From NCBI GenBank assembly GCA_964428075.1, contig CAYRWQ010000007.1:1-31070 (forward strand): a stretch of DNA of 31,070 nucleotides, written 5' to 3'. The translations under genes were made by a program, and so were the position numbers. This DNA is from JAGOSP01 sp964428075 (GTDB lineage Bacteria > Patescibacteriota > Minisyncoccia > Moranbacterales > UBA1568). Below the pieces are notes generated by a model. That model worked only from the letters and a program-made list of their open reading frames with translations. It had not been told where the DNA came from and did no database searches. Shown one piece after another: positions 1-6,909 of this stretch. Position 1 is the first letter of the stretch. Each line of letters opens with the position of its first letter.

Positions 1-344
1 GCCTTGGCTACCTTCTCTTTAATCACTTTTGGGGCGGCATCCACCAGGTCCTTCGCTTCCTTCAGTCCGAGACTCGTCACTTCGCGCACTACCTTGATAA
101 CAGCGATTTTCTGTGCACCGCAGGACGTCAACTCAACATCAAATTCAGTTTTCTCCTCCACAGCTTCCGCGGCACCGGCGACTGGCATAGCACCTATCAT
201 CATCGGAGCGGCAGCCGAGACTCCGAACTTCTCTTCAAGAACCTTCACGAGCTCTGAGAGATCAAGCACACTCATCTTCTCAATTTCTGCCACTAACTTC
301 TCGAACTTCACTGGCACTACCGTTTCCTTCTTCTCTTCAGTCAT
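1..344 (-). CDS. rplL: 50S ribosomal protein bL12 (L7/L12), 3' end outside window
   Basis: Forms the flexible stalk of the large ribosomal subunit, bound through L10, and recruits translation GTPases. The reverse strand from 344 reads MTEEKKETVVPVKFEKLVAE, then an N-terminal dimerisation helix with SVLDLSELVKVLEEKFGV, an Ala-rich hinge, and the C-terminal domain with FDVELTSCGAQKIAVIKVVR and LGLKEAKDLVDAAP, which are family hallmarks. About 114 codons are visible; the last few residues and the stop lie beyond position 1. It lies 49 bp downstream of rplJ, the usual rplJ-rplL pair, and shares its promoter and leader. No Shine-Dalgarno precedes the ATG, whose context is CATATG. An open frame on the other strand here is a shadow. 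Confidence 0.96.
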   Translation of the reverse strand, partial: MTEEKKETVVPVKFEKLVAEIEKMSVLDLSELVKVLEEKFGVSAAAPMMIGAMPVAGAAEAVEEKTEFDVELTSCGAQKIAVIKVVREVTSLGLKEAKDLVDAAPKVIKEKVAK

Positions 345-393
345 ATGTTTTTACTGAACAGTAAATTAAATTATGTATCAAAACCAAAAATTA

Positions 394-918
394 CTAAACT
401 GTTTTCTGCTCTTCTATCGACTTCAGAACCCGAACCAGACCACTCAAATTACCCGACAACGTACGAACAAAACCGATGATAGGTGCTTGCAATGTTCCCA
501 CCAGCATGCCACGCAATTCGTCTCGCGTCGGTAACTTAGCCAATGCTTTCGCTTCTTCGGCTGAAAGGGACGTTGTACCCAATGCCCCACCCTCAATCGA
601 AAACGTTGTCCCCTTGTTCGCCCGAATGAACTCAGCCAGTACTTTAGCAGCGGCAACCTCATCAGCCGAAAAAGCAACTCCGACCTGCCCTGGCAACTGA
701 CGAACATTGCCCGAAACACCCGATTCCTTCAGCGCAATACTCAGCAATGTCTTTTTCATCACCTGCCAAGAAGACCCACTCTTCGCAAGCTCTTTACGCA
801 TACCGGTCAGACTTTTTACGGTCACCCCCCGATACTGAGCATATACCACTGCTTTGGAAGCACGGATTTTTTCTACTAACCGTGCTACTATGTCTTCCTT
901 CTTCTGTCGTGTTTGCAT
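394..918 (-). CDS. rplJ: 50S ribosomal protein uL10
   Basis: L10 anchors the L12 dimers to 23S rRNA at the GTPase-associated centre. The 174-residue product starts MQTRQKKEDIVARLVEKIRA and carries the typical N-terminal domain (KAVVYAQYRGVTVKSLTGMR, then LLSIALKESGV) and the C-terminal helix for L12 binding near the end (LSGLVRVLKSIEEQK). Length is normal for the family. The ATG at 918 is preceded by GCGT with no Shine-Dalgarno. The gene is followed by rplL and preceded by a 190-nt structured leader and a near-consensus promoter, so it probably autoregulates as in other bacteria, where L10-L12 binds its own leader. Ends with TAG. Confidence 0.96.
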   Translation of the reverse strand: MQTRQKKEDIVARLVEKIRASKAVVYAQYRGVTVKSLTGMRKELAKSGSSWQVMKKTLLSIALKESGVSGNVRQLPGQVGVAFSADEVAAAKVLAEFIRANKGTTFSIEGGALGTTSLSAEEAKALAKLPTRDELRGMLVGTLQAPIIGFVRTLSGNLSGLVRVLKSIEEQKTV

Positions 919-967
919 ACGCTGTGTATCAAAATCAAATACGAAACCTCTTCAACCACCTCTGAAC

Positions 968-1003
968 AAAAAAATCCACGGAAATACCGCAGACACCTCT
1001 GTC
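968..1003 (-). terminator. possible attenuator in the rplJ leader
   Basis: On the minus strand a small GACA/TGTC hairpin (992-1003) is followed by a weak GCGG/CCGT hairpin (978-990) and then seven T (968-974), about 50 nt before the rplJ start. The position suits a transcription attenuator controlled by the L10 leader. The stems are short, so this is tentative. Confidence 0.3.
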
Positions 1004-1040
1004 ACGAAAGAAAGTTCCCCTACCTTCTCCTGACTCTGTG

Positions 1041-1090
1041 CTTCCTCTTGAGGGCTTATACCAGTTACGGCTGCCTCAGGTCTACGGATG
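1041..1090 (-). promoter_or_regulatory. candidate L10 ribosomal-protein leader
   Basis: In the transcript upstream of rplJ the sequence CCGTAGAC (1080-1087) is followed by a stem TGAGGC/GCC(C)TCA (1073-1078 with 1049-1055) enclosing a GCC/GGT inner hairpin. A CCGUAGAC motif next to a GAGG-type stem resembles the L10-L12 binding leader known in other bacteria, which mimics the L10 site on 23S rRNA. The motif and position support the call; I could not run a covariance model. Confidence 0.5.
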
Positions 1091-1113
1091 CGCTCGACAA
1101 TTGTACCTCTCCA

Positions 1114-1142
1114 ATCTTACTGTGTAATTTGACTTCCGTCAA
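1114..1142 (-). promoter_or_regulatory. promoter of rplJ-rplL
   Basis: Minus strand TTGACG (1137-1142), 17-nt spacer, TAAGAT (1114-1119). Predicted start of transcription near 1107, giving a leader of about 190 nt that contains the L10-type structure. It starts only 11 bp after the rpsP stop, so rplJ-rplL is transcribed separately from rpsP or in addition to read-through. Confidence 0.7.
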
Positions 1143-1152
1143 CCACTCCTGC

Positions 1153-1497
1153 CTAGACAGCCTTGTCTGCCACCGCTCCCCCGACAGCCTCCGCTTCTGC
1201 TACTGGAGCCTCAACTGCTTTGATAACCGGACGAGCCATCTTAATAGCACGTTTTTTATCTGATGTGACAACCCCCTGACTGACGAGCAGATTATACACT
1301 GAGTCAGAAAGCTGGGCACCCAGACCAATCCAATGCAATATGCGCTCCTGTTTGAGTACGACGGATTTTCGATGCGGATCATAGCTCCCAAGCATCTCGA
1401 CATGACGCTTCCCAGGCGCTTTTGACTGTTCCTGTAAAGCAATGCGAAAACTCGCCTGATTCTTTTTCCCTACTCGATTAAAACGAATGGTCAGCAT
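1153..1497 (-). CDS. rpsP: 30S ribosomal protein bS16
   Basis: Small-subunit protein that stabilises the 16S rRNA 5' domain during assembly. From the ATG at 1497 the product begins MLTIRFNRVGKKNQASFRIA, the canonical S16 start, and continues with SYDPHRK, the ILHWIGLGAQLSDSV segment (usually WL..GAQPTdtV) and an Ala/Glu/Val-rich C-terminal tail (about 20 residues) as in many bacteria. An in-frame ATG at 1518 would add MFVVFDD; I prefer 1497 because it matches the family start, but the promoter at 1543-1571 allows both. No Shine-Dalgarno is seen at either. Ends with TAG at 1153. Confidence 0.93.
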   Translation of the reverse strand: MLTIRFNRVGKKNQASFRIALQEQSKAPGKRHVEMLGSYDPHRKSVVLKQERILHWIGLGAQLSDSVYNLLVSQGVVTSDKKRAIKMARPVIKAVEAPVAEAEAVGGAVADKAV

Positions 1498-1542
1498 ATC
1501 ATCAAATACTACAAACATAACTTATCCCGAAATACAGGCTTT

Positions 1543-1571
1543 ACTGTAGCGCACTCACAAAAAACTGTCAA
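1543..1571 (-). promoter_or_regulatory. promoter of rpsP
   Basis: Minus strand TTGACA (1566-1571), 17-nt spacer, TACAGT (1543-1548). The -35 box overlaps the TGA stop of the SMC gene. Predicted transcription start near 1536, a leader of about 18-40 nt depending on the start codon used. Confidence 0.7.
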
Positions 1572-3874
1572 CCACCGCTTGGTTTTCCGGCCTCATCCAC
1601 CTGATCGAGTCGCACTGAAAGTAATTGTGAAACACCATCACGCTGCATCGTCACCCCATACAAGAGGCTCGCTTGGGCCATAGTTTCACGGTTATGGGTG
1701 ATCGCGATAAATTGCGTCTGACCTGAAAGTTCCTGCAGCATCTTACTAAAACGTCGGGAATTCGCTTCATCAAGCGCGGCCTCCACTTCATCAAGCACAA
1801 CAAATGGTGGCGGATTATGTGAAATAATGGCGAAAAGAAGCGCAAGTGAAGTCAGAGAACGTTCCCCGCCTGAAAGCATTGAAAGGTGCGTAATTTTCTT
1901 TCCGGGTGGACAAGCAAAAATCTCAATACCTGTTCCGTCCTGTTCCGAGGCCTCATCATGATATGACGACACAACACCTGCCTCATCTTCTGTGTCTGCG
2001 CGCCGTCTCGTCCCAACTCGCACTTTGGTAATATCCGCCTTCCCGCCATCAAAAATCAACCCAAAATAATGCGAGAAGCGCTTTCGGATATCATCGAAAG
2101 TTCGTTCAAATGAGCCGTCGATCCTGGTGTCCATTTCTTGAATCACTGAACGGAGCGACTCCAAGGCCTGTTTCAAATCCGCAGATTCGTGAGTCAAAAA
2201 CACAAAACGCTTCGAGGTCTCTTCGTATTCATCAACCACAAACGGATCAAGGGCACCAATGTGCCCCACCTCAATCTTCAAACGACCTATCTCACGTTCC
2301 ACCCGCTCACGATCGACAGAGATATCCACATCATATGCGATGTCCTCCGGATGCATAGCAAGCTCCTCACGTACCAAAATCACAAGATCTTCCTCGTGCA
2401 CCTCAACTCGTGTCAAACGCACCTTGAGCTCATTCAAACGATCCCTGAGTTGCTGTACAGTCAACTCACACACTCGAGACTCCTTCTCTTTCACAAAGAA
2501 GGTTTCGCGTTCCTTTCGGTTAGATGCTCGTCGTTCTGCAATCAAACGTTCCTTCTCGACAATACCTTGTTCGACACGAGTGACACACTCGTCACACACC
2601 GCCAAAATATGTTCAAACGACTGAAGTCGCTCATCGCTCATTGATTTTTCTTCGGAACTCAAGCCGATAATCTCTGTCTTCTGCACACTCCCAACACCCG
2701 CCTTTTCTGAAAGCTCAAATAGTTCCTGTTTTATTACCTGAGCAAACTCACGAATATCTTGTAAATCCTCCAGTGTTTCCACGGACTGAAGCCGTTCAAT
2801 AAGCCGAAATTGATTGGCGCCGATCTTTTCCACTTCCCGTCTCACAAAAGCCAGATCAACCGGGATCGTCTTCACCACTTTTTGCTCTTTCCGACGTTCC
2901 ATTTCAATCTCCCTCTTCCCTTCGATCACGCTTCGTTCACGCAGCCGACTATTGAGTTCTGCCCGCAATGTTTGTATGTCTCGTTGCCACGCCACTTCCT
3001 CCTGCTCATCTTCAAGCACAGCACTCACCGCAACAACCGCCTCACGCAACTCTTTCGCACGAGCCTCCGTTTCACGCATCGTGTGTTCAAGAATTTCCCG
3101 GTCATGTTCAAGTAAACCGCGTTCTCCCTGAAACTGCTTCCATAAATACCCATACAACAACAACTGTTTTTCCTTCAGTCGCGTTGCTACTTCCTTTCCT
3201 TGTGAAGCCTTTTCTGCTTGCCGTTTCAGATTCTTCAGGCGAGGTTCAATCTCAGCAACCAGCGCATCGACCCGCACGAGATTTTCATGCGCATTCTCCA
3301 GCTTGCGTATCGCGCGTTCTTTCTCAATCTGATATGGCTTCACGCCAGCAGCATCCTCAAATATCGCACGCCGCTCAATGGGAGAAGCAAGGAGCACTGC
3401 GTCAGACATCCCCTGTGTGAGAACACAGTAACTTTCCTTCCCAATGCCGGTCTTAGCCAAGAGATCAACAATATCCAACAAACGCACCTTATTGCCATTA
3501 ATGAAATATTCACCCTCGCCGCTCCGATGAATCTTACGAGTAATAGAAACGTCAGCGAACTCGATCGGCATTCGTCCATCGGTATTATCGAAGTGCAGCA
3601 CCACAGCGGCACTCCCCATACGAGACTTTCCCTCCGTTCCCGCAAAAATCACATCTTCAGATTTTTTTCCACGTAAGTTCTTCGATGATTGTTCACCAAT
3701 GGCAAAACGGATAGCGTCCGCAATATTGGACTTTCCTGAACCATTTGGTCCAACAATAGCTGTGATACCCGGGCCAGACACAAGACCACCCTCACCTGCG
3801 GATACCGAAAAATCCAATGCCGTCTTCTGCGCAAACGATTTAAAGCCAGTGATTTCAAGACGCTTGAGATACAT
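1568..3874 (-). CDS. smc: short SMC-family chromosome partition ATPase without a visible hinge
   Basis: SMC proteins organise and segregate chromosomes. I start it at the ATG at 3874 (MYLKRLEITGFKSFA), the standard SMC N-terminus; the frame is open about 200 bp further but that part is not SMC-like. Walker A GPNGSGKSN lies at residues 42-50, the Q-loop region ends VLTQGMSDAV, the signature LSGGERS is at about 667-673 and Walker B/D-loop VVLDEVEAALDEAN at about 692-705, followed by the H-loop AITHNRE. The product is 768 residues; typical bacterial SMC is 1,150-1,200. The middle 480 residues read as charged coiled coil, and I see no Gly-rich hinge domain at the turn. Start context TTTATG lacks a Shine-Dalgarno. 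It overlaps the rpsP promoter at its 3' end. Confidence 0.9.
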   Translation of the reverse strand: MYLKRLEITGFKSFAQKTALDFSVSAGEGGLVSGPGITAIVGPNGSGKSNIADAIRFAIGEQSSKNLRGKKSEDVIFAGTEGKSRMGSAAVVLHFDNTDGRMPIEFADVSITRKIHRSGEGEYFINGNKVRLLDIVDLLAKTGIGKESYCVLTQGMSDAVLLASPIERRAIFEDAAGVKPYQIEKERAIRKLENAHENLVRVDALVAEIEPRLKNLKRQAEKASQGKEVATRLKEKQLLLYGYLWKQFQGERGLLEHDREILEHTMRETEARAKELREAVVAVSAVLEDEQEEVAWQRDIQTLRAELNSRLRERSVIEGKREIEMERRKEQKVVKTIPVDLAFVRREVEKIGANQFRLIERLQSVETLEDLQDIREFAQVIKQELFELSEKAGVGSVQKTEIIGLSSEEKSMSDERLQSFEHILAVCDECVTRVEQGIVEKERLIAERRASNRKERETFFVKEKESRVCELTVQQLRDRLNELKVRLTRVEVHEEDLVILVREELAMHPEDIAYDVDISVDRERVEREIGRLKIEVGHIGALDPFVVDEYEETSKRFVFLTHESADLKQALESLRSVIQEMDTRIDGSFERTFDDIRKRFSHYFGLIFDGGKADITKVRVGTRRRADTEDEAGVVSSYHDEASEQDGTGIEIFACPPGKKITHLSMLSGGERSLTSLALLFAIISHNPPPFVVLDEVEAALDEANSRRFSKMLQELSGQTQFIAITHNRETMAQASLLYGVTMQRDGVSQLLSVRLDQVDEAGKPSGG

Positions 3875-4022
3875 AAACACGCTCAAAGATACATTCAGTA
3901 AAAACCCACAAACACCACGATACACAAAACCGACTCCCGACCCGTAATCGAAAAATACAAAATACCACAACAAACCCGCCAAATCGGATTCCTCCACGTT
4001 CAGTATATCTGATTCTGCCGAG

Positions 4023-4059
4023 AAAAAAAATATGGGCGAGTACACAGTGGTACTCGCCC
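4023..4059 (-). terminator. strong intrinsic terminator after the microprotein gene
   Basis: A perfect 10-bp stem, GGGCGAGTAC (4034-4043) with GTACTCGCCC (4050-4059), and a 6-nt loop; on the minus strand it is followed by ATA and eight T (4023-4030). It begins 12 bp after the stop of the 39-codon gene and lies upstream of the SMC gene, so SMC needs its own promoter, which I could not identify clearly. Confidence 0.85.
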
Positions 4060-4071
4060 TCCAGTCGACAA

Positions 4072-4191
4072 TCAAGAAACTATAGTTCGGTTCCTGTTCG
4101 CCCAGTATTCAATCAGGAGACCAATAAAGGGTGAAAAAATCCCAAAAAACACAAGGAGCAACGTAAAAATTGCACCAGCAATCGTTTCCAT
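4072..4191 (-). CDS. 39-residue single-pass membrane microprotein
   Basis: Not a recognised family. The ATG at 4191 is preceded by a strong Shine-Dalgarno (GGAGG, five bases before it), rare in this window. The product reads METIAGAIFTLLLVFFGIFS, then PFIGLLIEYWANRNRTIVS: about 25 hydrophobic residues and a positively charged C-terminal tail, so probably N-out/C-in or a membrane-bound helix. It has its own perfect consensus promoter (4250-4278) and a strong terminator (4023-4059), forming an isolated transcript of about 220 nt. These three elements argue for a real, well-expressed gene. Alternatives: a small regulatory RNA that happens to hold an ORF, or a toxin-like peptide; no antitoxin RNA is evident. 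Confidence 0.65.
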   Translation of the reverse strand: METIAGAIFTLLLVFFGIFSPFIGLLIEYWANRNRTIVS

Positions 4192-4201
4192 CTTAACCTC
4201 C

Positions 4202-4223
4202 AAAACAAAAGGGCTACTGGCCC
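4202..4223 (-). promoter_or_regulatory. leader hairpin with T-rich tail before the microprotein
   Basis: Minus strand GGGC-cagta-GCCC (4211-4223) followed by TTTTGTTTT (4202-4210), immediately before the GGAGG of the microprotein. It could act as an attenuator in that leader or terminate read-through from rnc. The stem has only four base pairs. Confidence 0.4.
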
Positions 4224-4249
4224 GTTAAAAAACCTGAAAAACTACATAT

Positions 4250-4278
4250 ATTATAAACTACCAACCACGATTTGTCAA
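4250..4278 (-). promoter_or_regulatory. perfect consensus sigma-70-type promoter
   Basis: Minus strand TTGACA (4273-4278), 17-nt spacer, TATAAT (4250-4255). This is an exact match to the consensus in both boxes and spacing, the best in the window. It lies inside the last codons of rnc and points at the 39-codon gene, with a predicted start near 4243. Confidence 0.8.
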
Positions 4279-4944
4279 TGCCTGCTTGGCAGCGGCTCGC
4301 TGAGCCTCCTGTTTTGAGACTCCCTCACCTTCCGCGACTAACTCCTCTCCCACAAAGACGCCAGCAAGGAAGTGCCGATCATGATCCGGACCCCATTCTT
4401 TCAATACTCGATACGTGGGCGTCACGCCGAAGTGTTCTTGTGCCTTCTCCTGAAAAAAACTCTTCGCATCGGCATACAGTTTCTGATCCAGTACATCCGA
4501 TAAATGCGATAAGATATGAGATCGAATAAAATCCTGCGCAGCCACATACCCCTGATCAAGATACAATGCCCCAATGATCGCCTCCATGGCATTAGCGACA
4601 ATATACTGCCGGGCTCGGCCAGTATCTTTCGCTTCACCCCGACTCATCAGCAAAAAATCCTCAATACCAAGTTCTTTACCAACCTGGGCCAACATATCAC
4701 CATTCACGAGAGCCGCGCGCCAAGCCGTCATTTCACCTTCCGGGCGATCGTAATTATGAAAAAGATATTCTGTCACAACCAACTCTAATACCGCATCTCC
4801 AAGAAACTCCAAGCGCTCATTGTGCGGCAATTTACACCCACGATGCTCATTCAGATACGAACGATGAATGACCGCCTCCTGGAAGAAACGCTTATTTTTC
4901 ACCGTGACACCAAGGCGACGTTCAAAAGTCGGGATATCCATCAT
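4258..4944 (-). CDS. rnc: ribonuclease III
   Basis: Double-strand-specific endoribonuclease for rRNA and mRNA processing. The 228-residue product has the catalytic signature NERLEFLGDAVLE at residues 42-54, the second acidic cluster ANAMEAIIGALYLDQG near 118-133, and a C-terminal double-stranded-RNA-binding domain (about 157-226: FFQEKAQEHFGVTPTYRVL, then EGVSKQEAQRAAAKQAL). Length is normal. Two adjacent ATG codons open the gene (MM); the first at 4944 has a CGTATG context and no Shine-Dalgarno. It is the third gene of rpmF-nusB-rnc, a sensible translation/RNA-processing unit. Its 3' end contains the -35 box of the downstream microprotein promoter. Ends with TAG. Confidence 0.96.
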   Translation of the reverse strand: MMDIPTFERRLGVTVKNKRFFQEAVIHRSYLNEHRGCKLPHNERLEFLGDAVLELVVTEYLFHNYDRPEGEMTAWRAALVNGDMLAQVGKELGIEDFLLMSRGEAKDTGRARQYIVANAMEAIIGALYLDQGYVAAQDFIRSHILSHLSDVLDQKLYADAKSFFQEKAQEHFGVTPTYRVLKEWGPDHDRHFLAGVFVGEELVAEGEGVSKQEAQRAAAKQALTNRGW

Positions 4945-5016
4945 ACGAAAGAGAAATGGCAGACAACAACCCGCAATACAAAGTATTACCTGATGTCGAC
5001 TGCCAATAACAAAAAA

Positions 5017-5592
5017 TTACAGAGATGCGGATCCGGATCTGCCTCCCTCTTCGTCATCTTCAGCTTCAACAACTCCCTCGACTCCCGGCGACATGAGTGT
5101 GTCTCCCTGCTCTTTTTCGACCTGTCGTTGCTTGAAATAGGCATGATTTTCAGAAATATCGTTTTTCAACGGTTCGCCCATCTCACGATAAATGGTCCCC
5201 AACACACCATTGACAAAACGCGGGCTCGCATCACTCCCAAACGACTTGGCAAGCTCAATAGACTCATTAATCGCCACTTTTGGTGGAACCTCATCATAAT
5301 TCCCAAACATGAGTTCATAGATCCCAAGTCGGAGGATGTTACGATCCACTGCAGTCACCTGATCAAGTGGCCACTCAGGAGCGCATTTCTCAATAAGCGA
5401 ATCAATGATTTTGCGTTCCCGGAGCACCCCCTCTATCAAATGCTTGGCAAAAACAATCTCATGAATACCCGGAGCAAACTCCGCTATATTTCTATCGAGA
5501 ATCGCCATTGATTGATCATCATGCTGACCCTGAAAGTCCCATTCGAAGAGAGATTGCATTGCGACTGAACGCTGAAGATGTCGATTGGACAT
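5017..5592 (-). CDS. nusB: transcription antitermination factor NusB
   Basis: NusB with S10 (NusE) binds boxA RNA and prevents premature termination on rRNA operons. The 191-residue product begins MSNRHLQRSVAMQSLFEWDF and contains the family segments WPLDQVTAVDRNILRLGIYE and PPKVAINESIELAKSFGSD followed by RFVNGVLG. It is about 45 residues longer than typical NusB because of an acidic C-terminal tail (EGVVEAEDDEEGGRSGSASL), which is probably disordered. It lies 47 bp after rpmF and 72 bp before rnc. The ATG at 5592 has no Shine-Dalgarno. Ends with TAA. Confidence 0.94.
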   Translation of the reverse strand: MSNRHLQRSVAMQSLFEWDFQGQHDDQSMAILDRNIAEFAPGIHEIVFAKHLIEGVLRERKIIDSLIEKCAPEWPLDQVTAVDRNILRLGIYELMFGNYDEVPPKVAINESIELAKSFGSDASPRFVNGVLGTIYREMGEPLKNDISENHAYFKQRQVEKEQGDTLMSPGVEGVVEAEDDEEGGRSGSASL

Positions 5593-5639
5593 GATCTTGA
5601 TTGTGAAGAAGTACTCAAGAAAATAAGGGGCCAGACACG

Positions 5640-5843
5640 CTACGCCTTCGTAACGACTTTGCGCTTAGGAGTGGTGTCGATCATGGTGCGACCCCGATAA
5701 GTACCACAGGTCGGGCATACGCGGTGAGAAAGCTTTGGTGCGGCACATTTTTTACACACAACTACACGTGTTGGGGTCATTTCGAGCTCCTTACGGGCGC
5801 GATCACGACGCTGGTGAGTATGCCTTTGTTTCGGAAGGGCCAT
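5640..5843 (-). CDS. rpmF: 50S ribosomal protein bL32
   Basis: The 67-residue product begins MALPKQRHTHQRRDRARKEL and has the zinc-ribbon pair CKKC and CPTC (residues about 30-33 and 43-46), so this is the zinc-binding form. Basic throughout, as expected for L32. First gene of an rpmF-nusB-rnc unit with a candidate promoter at 5890-5918. No Shine-Dalgarno before the ATG (TCTTATG). Ends with TAG. Confidence 0.95.
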   Translation of the reverse strand: MALPKQRHTHQRRDRARKELEMTPTRVVVCKKCAAPKLSHRVCPTCGTYRGRTMIDTTPKRKVVTKA

Positions 5844-5889
5844 AAGAATATCTCATTTACATCATTTACTCTCCACTCAATACACCTCC

Positions 5890-5918
5890 ACTCTATCACC
5901 GTTTGTGCAGTTTAGCAA
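5890..5918 (-). promoter_or_regulatory. candidate promoter of rpmF-nusB-rnc
   Basis: Minus strand TTGCTA (5913-5918), 17-nt spacer, TAGAGT (5890-5895), leading to a leader of about 40 nt before rpmF. Each box has two mismatches to consensus, but spacing and position are good. Confidence 0.45.
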
Positions 5919-5954
5919 GTCAAAACAAAAAAACAAACGCAAAAACCAGTATTT

Positions 5955-5973
5955 CATCCACTTTTTTTGGATG
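5955..5973 (-). terminator. weak hairpin after the last pilin gene
   Basis: A 6-bp inverted repeat CATCCA/TGGATG (5955-5960 and 5968-5973) starts 16 bp after the pilin stop. On the minus strand T-rich tracts follow only after a 9-nt gap, so it is a poor intrinsic terminator; listed as the only candidate for the end of the pilus operon. Confidence 0.3.
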
Positions 5974-5988
5974 CACCAAAACACCAAT

Positions 5989-6366
5989 TTAACAGCCCGT
6001 AAAACTCGTGATACCCGTCTCTTCAATCACAGCAGTACACACTACCGCTAAATTAGCAGAGGGCACAGAAGCTTCAAAAATATTTGTAGCTGCTGGACCA
6101 CAATCTTGTCCAACATCCACAATACCTGCTGCATCAATATCCACCGGTATAGTGCCAAAAGAACCCGTCACATCCGTATAATCAATGGTTCCATTATCAC
6201 ACACTTCCAGTGCTTTCGTCTGCATCGAATGTACGGTAGCCTTGAACGCCGCCGCCTTTGCTTTTTCACGAGCACTCGACAGAGAAACCAGAACAATTGA
6301 GGCGAGAATACCAATGATTGCGATAACGATCAAGAGTTCTATCAAAGTAAAACCTTTCTTTAACAT
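5989..6366 (-). CDS. type IV pilin, third of three tandem paralogues
   Basis: Major- or minor-pilin-like subunit of a type IV pilus, processed after the Gly before FTLIE by a prepilin peptidase (not in this window). The 125-residue precursor starts MLKKGFTLIELLIVIAIIGI: a 5-residue leader and the hydrophobic assembly helix with Glu at mature position 5. The globular part carries four cysteines (VCDNG, DCGP, VCTAV and the C-terminal FTGC) at the same relative places as in the two sister pilins, probably two disulfides. It is separated from the second pilin by 92 bp containing a stable hairpin. Start context GAGTATG. Ends with TAA. Confidence 0.92.
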   Translation of the reverse strand: MLKKGFTLIELLIVIAIIGILASIVLVSLSSAREKAKAAAFKATVHSMQTKALEVCDNGTIDYTDVTGSFGTIPVDIDAAGIVDVGQDCGPAATNIFEASVPSANLAVVCTAVIEETGITSFTGC

Positions 6367-6404
6367 ACTCGCTCTAAATATAGAAAATTAATTGAACACT
6401 CCCC

Positions 6405-6435
6405 CTGCTTGCCGACTGAAATAATCAGCAAGCAG
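6405..6435 (-). promoter_or_regulatory. intercistronic hairpin between pilins 2 and 3
   Basis: Perfect 8-bp inverted repeat CTGCTTGC (6405-6412) and GCAAGCAG (6428-6435) around a 15-nt loop, in the 92-bp space between two pilin genes. No T-tract follows on the minus strand, so it is more likely an mRNA-stabilising or partial-attenuation structure than a full terminator. Confidence 0.55.
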
Positions 6436-6458
6436 AAGGATTTTCAAATCACGCACTC

Positions 6459-6851
6459 TTAACAAGGCGCAAATGTCACACCTGTATCTCTCACAGTAGC
6501 TGTACAAGCAGTCGCAAGACCAGCAGACGCCAAAGTGACATCAATCACGCCTGTTCCGGTTGGTCCACAGTTCGTGGCTCCGTTGACAGTCGAAGTGGTA
6601 ACATAACCACCTGCAGCGGTGCTAACCAAAGCAGGCGTTCCACTCGCAGCCGCGCCAGTTCCACTTGCCAAAGCCGCGGAATCACAAGCTAACACGGCTG
6701 CCGCTTGATATGAATGAGCCTGAGCTTTGAAAGCAGCGATTTTTGCTTTTTCACGAGCACTCGACAGAGAAACCAGAACGATCGAGGCGAGAATACCAAT
6801 GATCGCGATGACAATCAAGAGTTCAATCAAGGTAAAACCTTTCTTTGACAT
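6459..6851 (-). CDS. type IV pilin, second of three tandem paralogues
   Basis: The 130-residue precursor starts MSKKGFTLIELLIVIAIIGI with the same assembly helix as its neighbours. After the helix come SSAREKAKIAAFKAQAHSYQ and an Ala/Ser/Thr/Gly-rich, low-charge globular part with four cysteines (ACDS, NCGPT, ACTAT, C-terminal FAPC). It is closest to the first pilin in its central region. Lies 58 bp after the first pilin and 92 bp before the third. Start context AAGTATG without a Shine-Dalgarno. Ends with TAA. Confidence 0.92.
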   Translation of the reverse strand: MSKKGFTLIELLIVIAIIGILASIVLVSLSSAREKAKIAAFKAQAHSYQAAAVLACDSAALASGTGAAASGTPALVSTAAGGYVTTSTVNGATNCGPTGTGVIDVTLASAGLATACTATVRDTGVTFAPC

Positions 6852-6909
6852 ACTTTTTCTTATTACAAGAATTTACAATCTAAAAATATTCTATGACTTA
6901 TCTGCCTTA

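Noticed and set aside
913..1263. 116-codon plus-strand open frame over the rplJ leader and rpsP end
   Set aside because: Antisense to a real gene and a leader; composition rich in Cys/Ser/Leu, no start signals.
3875..4075. Longer SMC beginning at 4075
   Set aside because: The added 67 residues are unlike any SMC N-terminus, overlap the terminator and the microprotein stop, and SMC family starts align at 3874.
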